Notes: a model not told the origin generated them from the letters alone. 64,000 nucleotides of DNA from Collybiopsis luxurians FD-317 M1 (GCA_000827265.1 KN834759.1:725666-789665); one strand, 5' to 3'. Counted from the first letter of the stretch, positions 48,377 through 61,681 are shown. Numbers and translations are program-made.

Positions 48377-51300
48377 TCAACCGGCAAAACCTACCTGCAG
48401 GCCCTCAATCAACTCCCTAGAATGCAAAATACTGAAATGTCCGGCAGGCACTAGAAAAATTTTGGCGTTCGGGAAGACTTTCTTAGTTCCAAGTCCCGAT
48501 TCAATCCACTCTTTTCTCAATCTTTCAGGCAGATTCATGACAACCCCCCGTGTAGCTACGTACACCTCTATCCTTGGAATATCCTTCAAGACGGACGACG
48601 CTAGCCATTCGTCTACTGCAGCAGAGGCACACAGTAGAGGCGAGCTTTGGCCGGACTGGAATGCACGTGCATACCCGGGAAGCTGAAGAACAAAATCCAG
48701 AAACTCGTCAAAAAATGCATCTAACGTCTTTGCCCTCGTGACATTCGGTGCCGTTGGATCCTTTGGTGAAGATTGTCCCTCTGATATGGCCACGACCTCA
48801 CGCATGAAGCTTCCGCGATTATCCATTTCACAGATATTGAGCAAGCGAAGAAACGATTGCTTTTTATAATACTCCCGGAATGCTAGGGTCTGCATATCCG
48901 GGGCATGTGTGTTAACATCTGTGCCAGTCGAGAGGGTGAATGGGAAAAAGGAAAAGCAAGGAGAGTGGTCAAAAAAGGCAAGTTGGATCACTTTGTCACC
49001 ATTGCTACAAAACATGCTTGCGAGTACGCATGCAATGATGTGAGTGGCTGAATGTGCAGCGAAACGGTAGGGTCCATCAGGACGAAGCTCCTATCTCTTC
49101 TGAGTCCATTGAGAATCAGGTAAGCTTCATGAACTTACCTTGATTTTGTCAAAGTAGAAGTGGCTGTGTTCCTCCAGTGATGTGAGAGGAACATCGGGAG
49201 TGACTTGGACCAGCCACAAAGCTGTTTCAAACTGCTCTTGGAGCGATACAAAACTATCAATCCCACCTCCTGCGCCTGGTTTTAAATCAGTAAGATGTAG
49301 GGAATGAGAATTTCAAGTGAATACCATGAATGACAATTAGTGGTGGCTCTCCCCTTCCTTCATTGACTTTCAAAATAGTCTGACCTCTCTGAAACAATCT
49401 TGTAGGCCATCGGAATTTTTGCGGTTTCATATCCTCTGCACTTGCTTCCAGTGCAGGGGATGCTTTGCCAGCGGTAGCTATACCGGGCTCCTTTGGAATG
49501 ACCATTCCAGGCAACATAGAGATGCCAATTCCAAAAAGCAAAGCAGAAAGCATGTTGATAGACGAGAAATGGTAAACAAAATCTGGTGGCACTAGTCTAG
49601 CTCTCTCCACTGAGATTCTCATCTGTTCAAATTGTTTTCTGAGAGCTCTCATGATTGAGTTCCGAATATAGGTTATTGTAAGACTGTTGGCACCAAGCAT
49701 AAAAAGATTTCTGTCATCAATGTCTTCTTTCGCAAGGTCGTGCTTGTAACTGGAGCTGTTCCCCAGCGCTTCAATAACGACCTGACGCACAAAAGCCTTG
49801 GCATATTCGGGCTTCCAATCTTCCAGGCATGTACCGAAGGTGAGCAAAATGTCCGGCTGACTGGAATCTTCATAGGCTTTGTACACCTGCTCAATCTCGG
49901 CCACGTATTTTTTAAGAGAAAGCTGACGTGGAGGAGTGCCTTTCGCAGTATATTCAAATGGCTTGTTTGGGTTTGTTGAGATGATTAGCTAAAAATGTGT
50001 GGATATGAAATGAGCACCAAGAAGACAATTTCATTATCATACCTCCTTCAAAATTCTTGAATGTGGAGGAGCAAATTTATTTGCCCTTTCAACTGCATCC
50101 CTAAAATAAAAGCTCTAGCTGAGATTGAATATTTTACAGTAAGCAGCATGACTGTACCAGATCAAATTTCTAAACTCTGCAAGCTCCTTCGGACTATCAG
50201 TGTTAAAAGATAGCCTATCCGAGGGGTCAATTAAAACACCACATTGGAATTTTCCATGGCCAAACATGAGAGCAGCTTTGATTTTGGAATCATGCTGTAG
50301 AACGGATTCTGATGTAGTAAGCAGTCAGGGACTTTAGCACTCAGATTTCTTCAAAACATACCTATAGGCGTGGGATTCGTTTTCTCTCCATTCTTTCGAA
50401 TGATTAGACTAAGGCGGTGGACGAAAGTAATCACATACTGAGTGTATAATTTGATCGTCTAATTGCAAAAAAAGGAGAGAGATGAGTACCTCACCCCATT
50501 TAATAATTAGACCAAGGTAGAAATTACCTGCTCGGCCAATTGTTTTGAATAGATTCGGTGTTGTTGGGTGTTGGATGACCAAATCATTAGTATCGAAGGC
50601 TTTTACACCGTTCACAGTAGTGTTGGAAACAGCGAGAGTCAGGTTGGAAGACTCCTGATTGAATCAATGAAAATTTGCCGTGAGAAAACTTTGATGATGA
50701 TCACCTTTATAATTAATCGAAAGGAGGGTATAGTGTTGTCAAACAGCACCAGCTCCAGATCAAGGGAGGGACAGAACTGTTGTACTTTCTCAATACATTG
50801 GTGGTAACTTGTATCAGGCCGGTTGGAACATAGCTTACTTTCCACCAAGACCAGCCCTCAGAAGGTGTATGGTCTACAAAGGCAATTGAGTTATAGGCTT
50901 AATGTTTAAAATCACTGTACTTACCCATAATGGCCATCGTTAATGTTCCTACCTCAGTTCTAAGCGAGCTTTTAGTGATCAGTTTGATCAAAGTTGAAAG
51001 GAAGACCACAAACATTCCATAGGTGCTCAGAATAGTAATACCCTCTCCACTGAGAAGGTCCCCGACTTCTAGTGAGAGAGGCCCACCACCATATTGCTGG
51101 TAAGGGAAAAGTCTAAGTCAATGAAATACACACTTTATGGCATAACACACAATGCATCGGAATGTTTTGAGTGATTCCACAGCAGTCTCATTCTGGGCCA
51201 AATTCTAAAGTATTTCAAGTGAGTAATCCATAATTTATCAGGATTCAGAAAGAAATCACCTCTATGACTGATGGCACTGTGAAAAGGATATCACATTTAA

Positions 51301-52586
51301 GGGCTAAAGCACTGTTTAGGATCATAGTTGGGGAGGCTATATAAGGTACGGTGCTGGGAAATAGCACAGGTGGAAATACTGCTAGTGTGATTCCCATCAT
51401 AACCTAGAATTCAAAAGTGAAAATGCTCTCAGCGAAAGAAAAACCATTGAACAACATACACTGGTCGAAAGTTTTCGAATGCCCATACCATCTGCAGAAT
51501 CAGGAATGTGAGTAAAAAGCAACCGGGATGTATATGTGACGCACGGAATATTGGAATAGAATGGACCGCAAAGGTGAGTCCAGTGACATCAACTTCACCA
51601 TAGTCTGTTTACATTAAAGGGCAAGGTCAGATTTTGGGATAATATGTTGTAGTTAGCTAGATACACACGTTCCGCAACTCCCCTTTCTAAGAGCATTCGA
51701 TGAGTTAATAAAATTGGTTTTGGAAATGCGCTGGAACCTATACACCTTCAATAATCAGGTGCCCAGACTTCACCAGATGTGGAACATACCCGAAGAATGG
51801 AGATAAATTGCGGGAGATCTTGAACTCATTGTACTGGGGTTTGGAAGTGACTGTCTTAAAGAGTTCTCCTGGATGCCATAGATATCCAAAAACCCTAGCA
51901 TAGGAAAACATTGCAACCTGTTCCCAAAATCGACAATCCTCTGATTGTTATTAGTCTTTAGCAGTCCAAGTGCTGCATGAAGAAGGCTTTGTATGGCAGT
52001 ATCTTCAGAAACAAATAGACACTGGACTCTTGTCTCTAAAAGAAGATGCGCCAAAGCATCAGGCGAACTTTTGGGAGAAATAGGAAAGGGAGTGCAACGA
52101 GCTTGCAGGAGTCCTATTATGAGGCTATAGTATGTTATAGTATCTAAAAGTAATTTAGTTTCAAATGAGACAACATTCAAAATACACACCTCCATTTGCC
52201 AAAATACCCACTGGACATTGCTCCATTGGTTGCTTGCCTTGAAGCGATTGAAGAACCAGGTGTGTTACATTGGTGAAGGCTTGATATGCATCACCCCAAG
52301 TAATGATATGCTCAATCCCCCTGAGATTGCCGTCTACCGCTTCCACTCTCTTGGTTGTAGTTCCGGTGAGCTTAGCTACTTCTGAGTGACTGACCAGAAA
52401 CTTGAAAAGTGGGTGACGGGGATTGTGTTTATGATTCCAATCTATCGCATCAAGGAGGTTTCTGATTGATCCGGATCGGAAATCCTCCAGAGGAGGAGGA
52501 GTAAACGTTGAGCATGGCATGCCTTGAGCGGATATGATTCCAAATAGATGGGAGATGGGCTTCTTAAACATCATAGACCGATACAC
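48377..52586 (-). CDS. NRPS-like synthetase (A-T-TE domains)
   Basis: Many small exons on the minus strand; start at 52586 or, more in line with the family, 52520; stop 48379-48377. Adenylation domain: LLDAIDWNHKHNPRHPLFKF, LHSSG then FPKPILLTHR, FTVPSVIE, YGGGPLSLEVG ... TEVG, then DTNDLVIQHP and GRADDQIIHS, and PFEYTAKGTP near the end. Thiolation domain: FMLGANSLTITYIRN. Thioesterase: LIVIHGAGGG at its start, RPDGPYRFAAHSATH at the expected nucleophile, and a late GHFSILHS for the catalytic His. The expected GxSxG motif reads AHSAT, which is atypical. A-T-TE enzymes include the mushroom atromentin/quinone synthetases that join two aryl-pyruvates, but the substrate cannot be read here. Neighbour of the A-T-R enzyme on the same strand, 2 kb away. 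Confidence 0.8.
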
Positions 52587-54469
52587 TCACTAATAGGTCA
52601 CTTATACACTCGCGATAACTTCGCTAGATTGATAATGGAACTGACGTAAACATTTTCATGCTGTCTGCATCAACTGCATGTAAGTGAACGTGTGCTAAGA
52701 TAGATGATGTTCAACAATCACGAAGTATCATCTTGTGTACGCAATTGATGCTTGGAGAAAAAATCCCTGAAAGGTTATTTGAGAAACGATATCGGTACAT
52801 GCATAGCATGAGCGTGGAAAGTTCGCAATTTGGGAAGAACAATGCATTTCGATCGCGTCAGCTGTCAAGCACATTGGGTATAAATGACGCCGAGACTCCA
52901 TTTACAGGCCCGAGAGGCTATTGCAACATCACCCGTCACTAGTTTTCCCAACGCGACCGCCATTCGCTCTTCTCTGGTGATAAAATGAGGATCTGATCTA
53001 AGCTTTCTCGAATACATTGAGCGATTCCATCGGAGTCTTGTTCCCGAAATGAGAATCTTTCCTGGTCTCTCCTCCTGACAACCCATCGGAAATTCTTGAA
53101 ACAGCTCATAGTATGTCATCTGCAGAAAGCGCACCTAGCAGTTGCAGATTCGAGGCCATTTCATATTCACGCCGAAAGTGGAAGAAAAATTCCACCCGGC
53201 GGAACGACATACGATTAAGTCACATTGAACTGAATGAAAACAACCATTCAGTGCGCTTACTAAGTTTTTATTATTCTTCCGCCGGCAGAAATCTTTTCCA
53301 CCTTCGGTATGATTGGTTGTCTGGAGGAATATAACTTATAAGGAAAGCTTCTACCTAATGGCCCATATGGGCTCTTATTATGGACTCTTATCGGCATAGC
53401 ATCCATGTTGGTGAAAAGTTTCCTAATATATCCTGAGAGGAGAAGAAGCGGCGACATTAAGAATGTCGACAATAATTCCGCATCGCGTTTAGATAATGCG
53501 CAGACACTTCCAGCAGTTAGTAGAAATATCACAAGACGAAAGGTGAAAGAGCAGAAATGGTAAAAGTTCAGGTATTAACAGAGTGAATTTTCTTTTGGAA
53601 GGTTTTGCCATCTATAAGTAATGTAAACACCCGCGAAATGAATAAATGACTACCTTCAATTTTTATCTTGAGGGATGATGCGTTGGAGCGGTCATCTTGC
53701 ATTAATACCTGCCACCACATTGCGAATTCCTTGTTAGCTCGTCAGCCTGCTTGTTGGTTGCACGAATTAGGCTAGCATAACATTTTTTTCAGCAGAAAAT
53801 TTCAAAATGTGTGTTAAATAGATTACCCATCTGCAGTGCTTTCCAGCTTGCCTAAAATGATTACTGAAAACCAATTAGTGTCTTTAATATGTCTATTTTG
53901 GCTTATCTTCAGCCTTTCAGTTCCCATCTCTGCCAACTTGCAGCAGATTACTTCCATGTGTAAGTCGGCTTGTGGCAGGAAAACGACGACAGATTGGAGT
54001 ATAAGTGGGAGAATCCAGTAACTTGACCATAAGTACGCACAGTTCATATTTGGACATAAGATGGCCGCAGAAAACCGGTGTCGGGCTATGCTATGCATCC
54101 TTTTCTGGTTAAGCATATTCAACGGGTCCTATTCCGTGCATATTCCGTCTTATAATGATTAATGCTATGGTTAGTAGACCATTAACCTAGAAAGTACAGC
54201 CCAAGTACATCCTGAGATACATTAATCTAATGGTAAGTGGCTTCACAAGTTCGCATTTCTGGAGCTATTGTTTCATACACCACGACAAGTTATCCCGTCA
54301 CCCCCTTAAATTTATCACGGGAAACGAGAAAGAACGAAAGAAATCTAATTTTAGTGGGGTTTAACACAGGGTTATGTAGCCTCTGTAAGTGTTGAAAATA
54401 ATTTAAGGCCTTATACTTCCATAACATTCATCAGAGACAGCCTGAAGATGTACAAAATGCGTCTCACCT
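52587..54469. other. Intergenic with uncertain short frames
   Basis: Minus-strand frames at 53260-53532 (hydrophobic start) and 52865-53134 (basic, EERMAVALGKLVTGD) look somewhat protein-like but cannot be joined with confidence. They may be remnants of one small gene. A plus-strand hydrophobic frame at 53836-54021 is equally unsupported. Confidence 0.3.
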
Positions 54470-55618
54470 TTAGGGGGAGACTCCTGATCCCTTTTGAGCT
54501 GACACAACAACAAAATATCCATACCTAGGTTCATCTGAGGTTGTCCAATCCTTTTCCAACTGCTCCATCAACTCTTCAAACTCATCCTTTGAAATTAGCC
54601 CACAGTCTACCACCTTCCTTTTCAGTTTCCCAAATGCTGCCTGCAGAACTGATGCAAACAATGGTATCCCCCCATCAAGTTCTCTGTCAATGGGAGCTGT
54701 GTTCATCCTTACTGTACGAATGTCGCAAACGACTTGAGCAAATCCTGCATCCCTGACACGTTGTGGGAGTCTCAGCGCAGCATCACTGTCAAGGCCAACT
54801 ATCTCAAAAAGCCCACGCATGATTGTCTCCTGTCTCTGTATCGCTGCAGTCTGTCCGGATGGGTTGATGACCTCGATAAACTGAGCATGTCCGCCGGGCT
54901 TGAGAACTCGTAGGGCCTCAGAAAGGGCGATTGGCCATTCGTTTTTTGTTAAAGCTGAAAACATCATGCACTGTTCCAAGAAGTCAAACCTATTTTCCCA
55001 CGTCCGGGGAAGCGATAACATTGATTCCTGGCTGAATAGCACGTTGTTTGGCGGGGATGCAGGGAACAGAGCACGGGAGATGTCAATGCCTTGCAACTTC
55101 CAATTAGCACCGGATGGTACCTGGCTGGCCATGTCGAGTATCCAAGTACCTGGCATGTAGTTCCCCGGTAAGACTCAACTTATTCCTAGAGATTATATGA
55201 AGACACACCAGCTCCACAGCCCAAGTCCAATATCAGGGCATTATGGGGGAGATGAGCAGCTGAGTCCCAGATAAGCCGTCCGTCGAGAACAAGTGTTGTA
55301 ATGTATCGACGCTGTATCTCCAAGCTGTAACAGAAACAGAGTTTCGAATTGACTTCTATCCTTAAATAAAAGAGAGACAAACCGTTTCCGCTCACCAATT
55401 GATCCATGCGCACTGAGGAGGTAGCTGCTTGTAATACTCTGAGCTTCTTCTGCCATTGCATAAGTTGTTTGTTGAGGGTGGAACCCGAGACAGACACAGA
55501 TTTTAACCATTGTATCCAAACTTAAAGATGACATGTTGTTTGGGAAGGTGCTCGAAGTTAATTTTTGGACAGCTCGTCCTTGATTAGTATCTGATGATCT
55601 ATCACGGAATTGGGACAT
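54470..55618 (-). CDS. Class I SAM-dependent methyltransferase
   Basis: Exons (minus strand) 55618-55383, 55324-55209 and 55149-54470 give 343 residues in one frame. The glycine-rich SAM motif DLGCGAGTW spans the second intron. It is followed by LQGIDIS (acidic ribose-binding region), FDFLEQCMMF and a motif III-like LKPGGHAQFIEV. A region before motif I (YLLSAHGSIGERKR) is consistent with UbiE/COQ5-type or LaeA-like methyltransferases of secondary-metabolite clusters. The acceptor may be oxygen, nitrogen or carbon. Its position between the A-T-TE gene and an O-methyltransferase suggests tailoring of the same product. Confidence 0.82.
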
Positions 55619-58142
55619 TCATTGTGGTAACTCGACATGATTATAGACTGATTGTGGGTCGATGGCATTCGATAGTGATATGTTTCCGTGATGGCTCTTG
55701 AATTGTACGGGATTCACATGGCATTTGAGTTTGGCACATCTCAGCTAGTCCATTACCATCAACCACGGGCGCAGCTACAAAAATATCCCAATTCCGTGAT
55801 GTACTACCCACCGAATATGATTATTTGTACTTGTATCCATGGTATTCTGAAGTAATTCTTACGAAAACATCACATTCTACGCCAGCGAGTAGCGATAACT
55901 TCGGTTTGTAAATTGATTTTGAAATTGAATAATCAATCTACAAGGCAAATCTATCCGGCTGGTTCAATTCAAGGCAAGGTTTGTTGCTGCCGCCGCATAA
56001 CTCGTGCTCCTAATGGCATATCTCATTCTTTTGATCCTCGGTATTGAAATCAATATTATTGACTGATAAACATTGGGTGCAGGTATACGGATTTCAGAAT
56101 TCCTAGTTTAGTGGCTGAAGCCTTCAGGCTCATAGTTGGGAAAATGCCCTATTTGACATTGATGATTATCGCATGAGTCGTAGTAAGTTCTGCTAAGACT
56201 TGAGATACTGTATCATTCCCGGGTGGTGTGTTATGCCCAAGTCCACAGGGTCATATTACAAACCATTGGAAACACTAGTCACAATAAAATAGTTACGAAT
56301 GTTATGAGTGCATGAAATGAAATGAAATGCCGAGTTCATGCTGCAATGATTTTGTGCCTGATCCAAGACAGGCAATTTTTAAATTGATCTAAATTTTGCA
56401 ATTTATATTATTTTGGTTAGTATACATTACTTTTAATGATCCGGAAAAGCTATGTACATACTGAAAGAGGCACGAGTGCCGCCACGCATTAGCGTTGGCC
56501 CACTAACGCATCAAGTTGAGGGTCAGACAGTAAAATAATCTAGTACAGTCATTGACCACTCGATGGGACAAATGAAGATTCTGCTGTCCCTTAACCACTA
56601 CTGCACCTCATGAATTTTTTATGATTAGAACTATATACTAGGCACGTTCTGAAGTATTTACATGTAAGATATGTGATTTCATGCTCAAGATACATATACA
56701 TTTTTCGAGCAAAAGGCTGGGACAGGCAGAAACACAGAAATAATACCAGTTTTTTTTTCAGTATATAAAGTTTAAATAGCTTAAAAATTGTCTTTTCATG
56801 ATCTGGAGACACCTGTGTGCACCAGTGCTTGCAAAACATTGTCACTCTGCTCGAGCATTATCGAGTTGACCAGATTAGGCAAGTGCGGGAACGGAAGCGG
56901 CAGTGTATGAATGACCTTAAATGATTGTCCCATGATGCTGAAAATGAATATTTTGTTCATGGCACTTGCAATGAAAATTAGAAAAGTACAAGAAATTCAG
57001 CATGGACTAATAATCAACCTGGAATCATGCCTGTCTCAAAATCTCTGAGAGAAATGGAGTACAGAGTGCACAAGGGGCAAATTACCAAGATCTGTCCCAT
57101 TGAGTGGTCAATGACTGTACTACTAGCTTACTGACTGCAGTTCCTAAGCGCGGCATTTACTTAGAGAACAGGACAAGGCGATGCAAAAGGAAGATAAAAG
57201 CTAACTGTGTCAGCATCAGGTCAAATAAAGGGTTTACAATGCACTGAAAATTGTCTCGATTCCTATGATAGGCCTGCTCCATCATACACATTGAACTCAA
57301 GGTAATTTTCCTGCTCTCTCTCTTTTTGTAATTGGAAATTCTTTTTTAGCATATTGAATAATGTTGAAGAGTTTGATTCTGCAAATGCATAATTGACGTC
57401 TTGACCGATTTTTCAGATCTGTGAACATTTGGTCGCAGTGTTACTGTGTACCTGACCTGGAAGGGGATCGCCGACTTTGAGGATTCCAAAAAGTTATGTA
57501 GGGTTGGTCCCAAAATGTACTTAATTGTATCTTTTCAGCCGTCTTAACAACATCTCACTCCATACTTTATGGGGCTTACAGGAGTTACTTCCCATCTACG
57601 TATTGGACGCCTCCACGGTTTAGGCACGAGGCTACGCCGTTCGCACCGCTTCCAGCTGTTGATGCCGTTAATGGTCAGCTGGAACAAGATATAAGTATGG
57701 GAATGGCTGGCTTGTCTAGTACAGGGCATCCTGCGAGAAGACTCATTTCGTGACTCGGGAAGTAATAACTATAAGATCACAAAGTAATCTCCGAGAACTT
57801 TCACTGATGAACTCAGCTGAGAGTTGCTTACGTAGCATGTTATTGCACCCATGTTGTGAGAACGTTGCACACGGTACTCAAATGCATTTCGATCTTGGGT
57901 CTCCCTCGGCCGTGATCGATCGGATCTGATCAGGCTTCCAGGCAGTGAAGAGTCGAAAGCAGTCCGTGGCATATAGAATCATAAATCTGCTCTGACGCCA
58001 TGCGGATTGGGATTGCGCATCGATTTACGGTTCATTCCGATATCGAAGACATTTTTAAATCCAGATTTCTAACATTATTGCTCAAGCAACACTCCTCAAT
58101 ACTCTCATTTCGCACGTCTCAAATCATTAAAGAGATACATAA
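55619..58142. other. Intergenic with an element copy
   Basis: No gene is supported. It contains an inverted copy of the dispersed element (56280-56518) and the promoters of the two diverging methyltransferase genes. Confidence 0.4.
56280..56518 (-). repeat. Dispersed element, inverted copy
   Basis: The reverse complement shows TTAGTGGGCCAACGCTAATG, CGTGGCGGCACTCGTGCC, then GGATCAGGCACAAAATC, CGGCATTTCATTTC and CATGCACTCATAAC. These are in the same order as the copy at 48047-48360 but with internal differences. It lies upstream of the class I methyltransferase gene. Confidence 0.7.
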
Positions 58143-60043
58143 ATGGCTGAAAATCTTTTGGCTCTATCAGGCCTCATTGCGGATTCTGTGGCTAAAATTG
58201 ATGCTCGATGTCATTCCCTAAACACGCAGTTTCCCAATATCAATGAGTGTGCGCCAGCCATTCCAAGCCATATCCGCCAAGATCCAGAAGTCAGTGAAGC
58301 AGCTGCTGTAGCAGTTGCTGCAGCAGCTCAACTCGTTGCAAATGTCAGGATGCCAGCAAGCACCCTTATGGACCACGCACAGATGGTGAGCCCAACTATA
58401 CCTGGAATCGATCATACTTCCAGCTAATTTTCATTGTAGTTTCTTCTATCTGCCGCTCTGGGTGCGGCAAGCACTTTTAATTTTGCCGAGATTATACGGG
58501 AAATTCAGCCCCAGGTAGGTCTGAACATCATCTTTGTGAATTATTCTACCTTACAGCGCTCATGAAGGGGTGTCATGCCGATGAGATATCGCGTAAATGC
58601 GGGGTAGATTCCTCTAAGATCAGTGTGTAATTTCGGTGCCTTCCTGGTGTTTACTATACCTAATCCTTACCTATGAGGCCGTATACTTCGTGCTTTGTCC
58701 ACACACCACATTTTTCGAGAAATTACCCCCGATGTTTTTACAAACAACGCAATTTCATGCCTTTTGGACTCAGGAAAGTCCACTGACGATTTAATAAATT
58801 TGTGCACTCCATTTTTTTTTTCCATTCTTTTTGTATCATTAACTAGCAGTTTTCCTCCCTAGCCGTGGCAATAAATTTTCTCAAGGAAGTCGAGGTTTCT
58901 CTGCACTGGTTGAATTGAGGTAGCTATTGTGACCTGCTTTTCTTCTTTTGAGCCCTATATCTCTTACAGCACGGACGAAACATTCAAATCAGCTGCTTAT
59001 CTTTCAGAAAGTCTACAGCGCTCGCTGTATTCAAGCCATGATCAGTCACCTCCTTTCAAAACTGCCTTCAAGACCGATCTTGACATATTTACTTGGTATG
59101 AGCTTCCCGAGAACTCCACTCGATTCAAACGTTTTTCAGCGGCAATGAATGCTGCTGCACATATGGCTCCTTCGGCAGCTACCCAAGGTCTTCTATGACC
59201 CACATTTCCGTGATAAGATATTTTTTAACAGAATGTGCAGGCTTTGATTGGAAATCGTTGACTTCGGGAAGCCTCATCGTGGATGTTGGGGGAGGGCTTG
59301 GACATATTGTTTTGTTCATCATGAAGATGTTTCCCGGGCTTCAAGGGGTTGTGCAAGACAAGCCTGGCGTATTGGATGATGCAAAAAAGGTAACAAAAGA
59401 TATTCTCATGTCTTGATACTAATTGCTTAACATAAATGTAGTTCTGGGAGAAAGAATTTCCAAAGGCTATTGAGGCAGGGAGCATTACCTTCCAAGGTAA
59501 ACTTCATCGCAACTTCATAGTGGTTAGCAATCTTATCACTCTTTGATTGAACTTCAATTTAGTGCATGATTTTCTTGGACCACAACCAGTAAAAGATGCT
59601 GATGTCTTTCTTCTCCGCTTGATTCTCCATAATCACCCGGATAATGTTGTGCTGAAAATTTTGAAGCACTTACGGGAAGCAGCTCAAAATTCAACTGTCC
59701 TTATAATCATGGACTGCATAGTGCCATTTGCATGCAAAGAAGATTCCGGTATCAGCATTAGTAATTCTAATGCCAAAGATGCACCACATCCTTTACTGCC
59801 TAATTATGGACTATCCGGATCGTTTGTGTATAATTTTGACCTCCAGGCATGTGTTATACTTATATTCACTGTCATCTTCCACTCAGCATAGGTTTAAATC
59901 AACAGATGATGTCGATTTTAAAGGGGCAAGAACGCACCCTCCGACATTTCAATAAGCTCTTGCTGGAGACAGGATGGTGCGTCAATCAAATTCACCACCC
60001 ACCCGGTACCCATTTGCGGCATATTGTGGCCAAAGTGGCATAA
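58143..60043 (+). CDS. O-methyltransferase (plant/fungal class II type)
   Basis: About ten exons on the plus strand. An N-terminal dimerisation domain (FLLSAALGAASTFNFAEI; RILRALSTHHIFREI; then FTNNAISCLLDSG) precedes the catalytic part. The SAM-binding motif is VDVGGGLGH after ECAGFDWKSLTSGSLI, and VVQDKPGV follows. The catalytic His lies in RLILHNHPDN, matching the usual LHDWPD motif with small changes. The C-terminus reads RTLRHFNKLLLETGW. The first frame at 58143 starts MAENLLALSGLI. Introns inside 58560-58980 are the least certain. Family members methylate phenolic or enolic hydroxyls of aromatic or polyketide products. It diverges from the class I methyltransferase gene, 2.5 kb away, and is the last cluster gene before repeat-rich DNA. 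Confidence 0.8.
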
Positions 60044-61627
60044 TACATGCAGACACAAGATGAAATGAACGAGTCAACACTCAGCTATGATGTTTAGGAT
60101 ACTGTATCATGTGACTGAAGGTAGCGCATTGGGTAGGATACATGACAGTAAGAAATGCTGCAACTCAATACATTGTGCTGAGGAGGTGCTCCCTGCAGTG
60201 TCAAAAGGTCAATGATGCAAGAAATATAGATGACATAAGCGGGGATCCAGTATATCCCAGACTATCGGAGGGATTTGAAATGCAAATGGACCCAAACAAC
60301 AGATAAAAATATTTGAGAATAAGGAAAATGTGTCTAAGTGACTATTATTCTAAATATGTGTGTGATTTTTGGACTAGTGAATAGCTATGAGCACTATGGT
60401 CCTGATCCACCTTAGTTTGTATCAAGCTGAAGTGAAGTATTGGCACTCATCATACTACCAGTCAAGATTGATCTCAGCTAACTTGAAGAAACAACTGTAC
60501 TTTGATGGCTTGGTTCAGCTGGCTTGAGAAGTGGTTTCCTTCTCAGATCCGGCTAACTCTTTTTTCTATATTGTTCAATAACATGTTTATTTGTTAAGAG
60601 ACAAGGCACTGTCAATACAACCTCAACAGAGTAGGGATCCGGACATGGGGGTACGAGTATAAGGATGGATGATTATTTAAGGTAACTACAAAGTATTTAT
60701 ATATTCAGCGGAAGCATATATGAAACATTCTGTGGAGTGGCTGACCAATCCGATGTTTCCTAACATTATTCTAAGGGCCCAAAACCTTATTAAGCATTGT
60801 CTTGTACAAGAGTCATGAGCTTTTCAAACTATTGTCTCATTTGCATACTGAGCTTTCATTACTGATGCAGAGCTCAGTGAACAATGTACTATACCATTTC
60901 AATCAGAGATCACACCCAAATTACACCCAATTTTCAAAGAGCCTGCCAATAATTTTATTTTGCTTTTTTGGATTTTTTTTCAAAATTTTTTTTCAGCACT
61001 AATCATGGGAATCCAGTAACCTGATTAGCTTAACTATAAGATGTATATGATCTTTTTCAGTTAATCCTGGCCAGTTAAACTGAGATTTTACAGTAATGAA
61101 ATTTTAAGCAGTACTGGATTAACAGAGCTTATCATATTTTATGGAGTCTGCTGAATTGATTGAAATGGTACAGTATACCTATTTTTTGCTTTTGAGTTAA
61201 GACTCTACCTTGGTCAAGGTAGAAAATGCTCTGAGAAATCAATCAGGCCAATTGGTGAACTACCTACATCAGGAAAAATGGTCTGGGCCTCAGGTTACCT
61301 AGGAGGCAACCTGGAGCAACCTGAGGGACCTGGGTGACCTAGGTGACCTGTGCAACCTGGGTGAACCTCAGGTAACCTAGGAAATGCCAATATCCTGGGC
61401 AAACCTCAGGTATCCCAAGGATACCTGAGGAGTGATGCTGTAAATATTACCAAATAAGGCAAAATTATATTGAATATATATACCTATGCTTTAATCTATC
61501 CTAAATGCATGACAAGGACACCTTCTTAGTTGTAGATAACTCATAGAAACTGAAATTTGACATAAGTCACATGATGCAACTCCGTGAGCTGTCTATGATC
61601 AAAATAATTTTCATATGGTCAAAACAA
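60044..61627. other. AT-rich intergenic with CCTGAGG-type repeats
   Basis: No gene is supported. A cluster of short CCTGAGG/CCTAGG/CAACCTGG units sits at about 61286-61433. Confidence 0.4.
61286..61433. repeat. Degenerate short tandem (ACCTGGG-like)
   Basis: Imperfect units built on ACCTGGG or ACCTCAGG recur every 9-12 bases. A similar array lies at 62150-62280, about 700 bases beyond. Confidence 0.65.
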
Positions 61628-61681
61628 GTATATCACAATTATACCATACTATATACACACTATATGTACATGTATAAGCTC
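61628..61681. repeat. 54-bp sequence duplicated across the gap, left copy
   Basis: Identical over 54 bases to 61865-61918 on the other side of the N gap, both in the same orientation. Confidence 0.95.
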
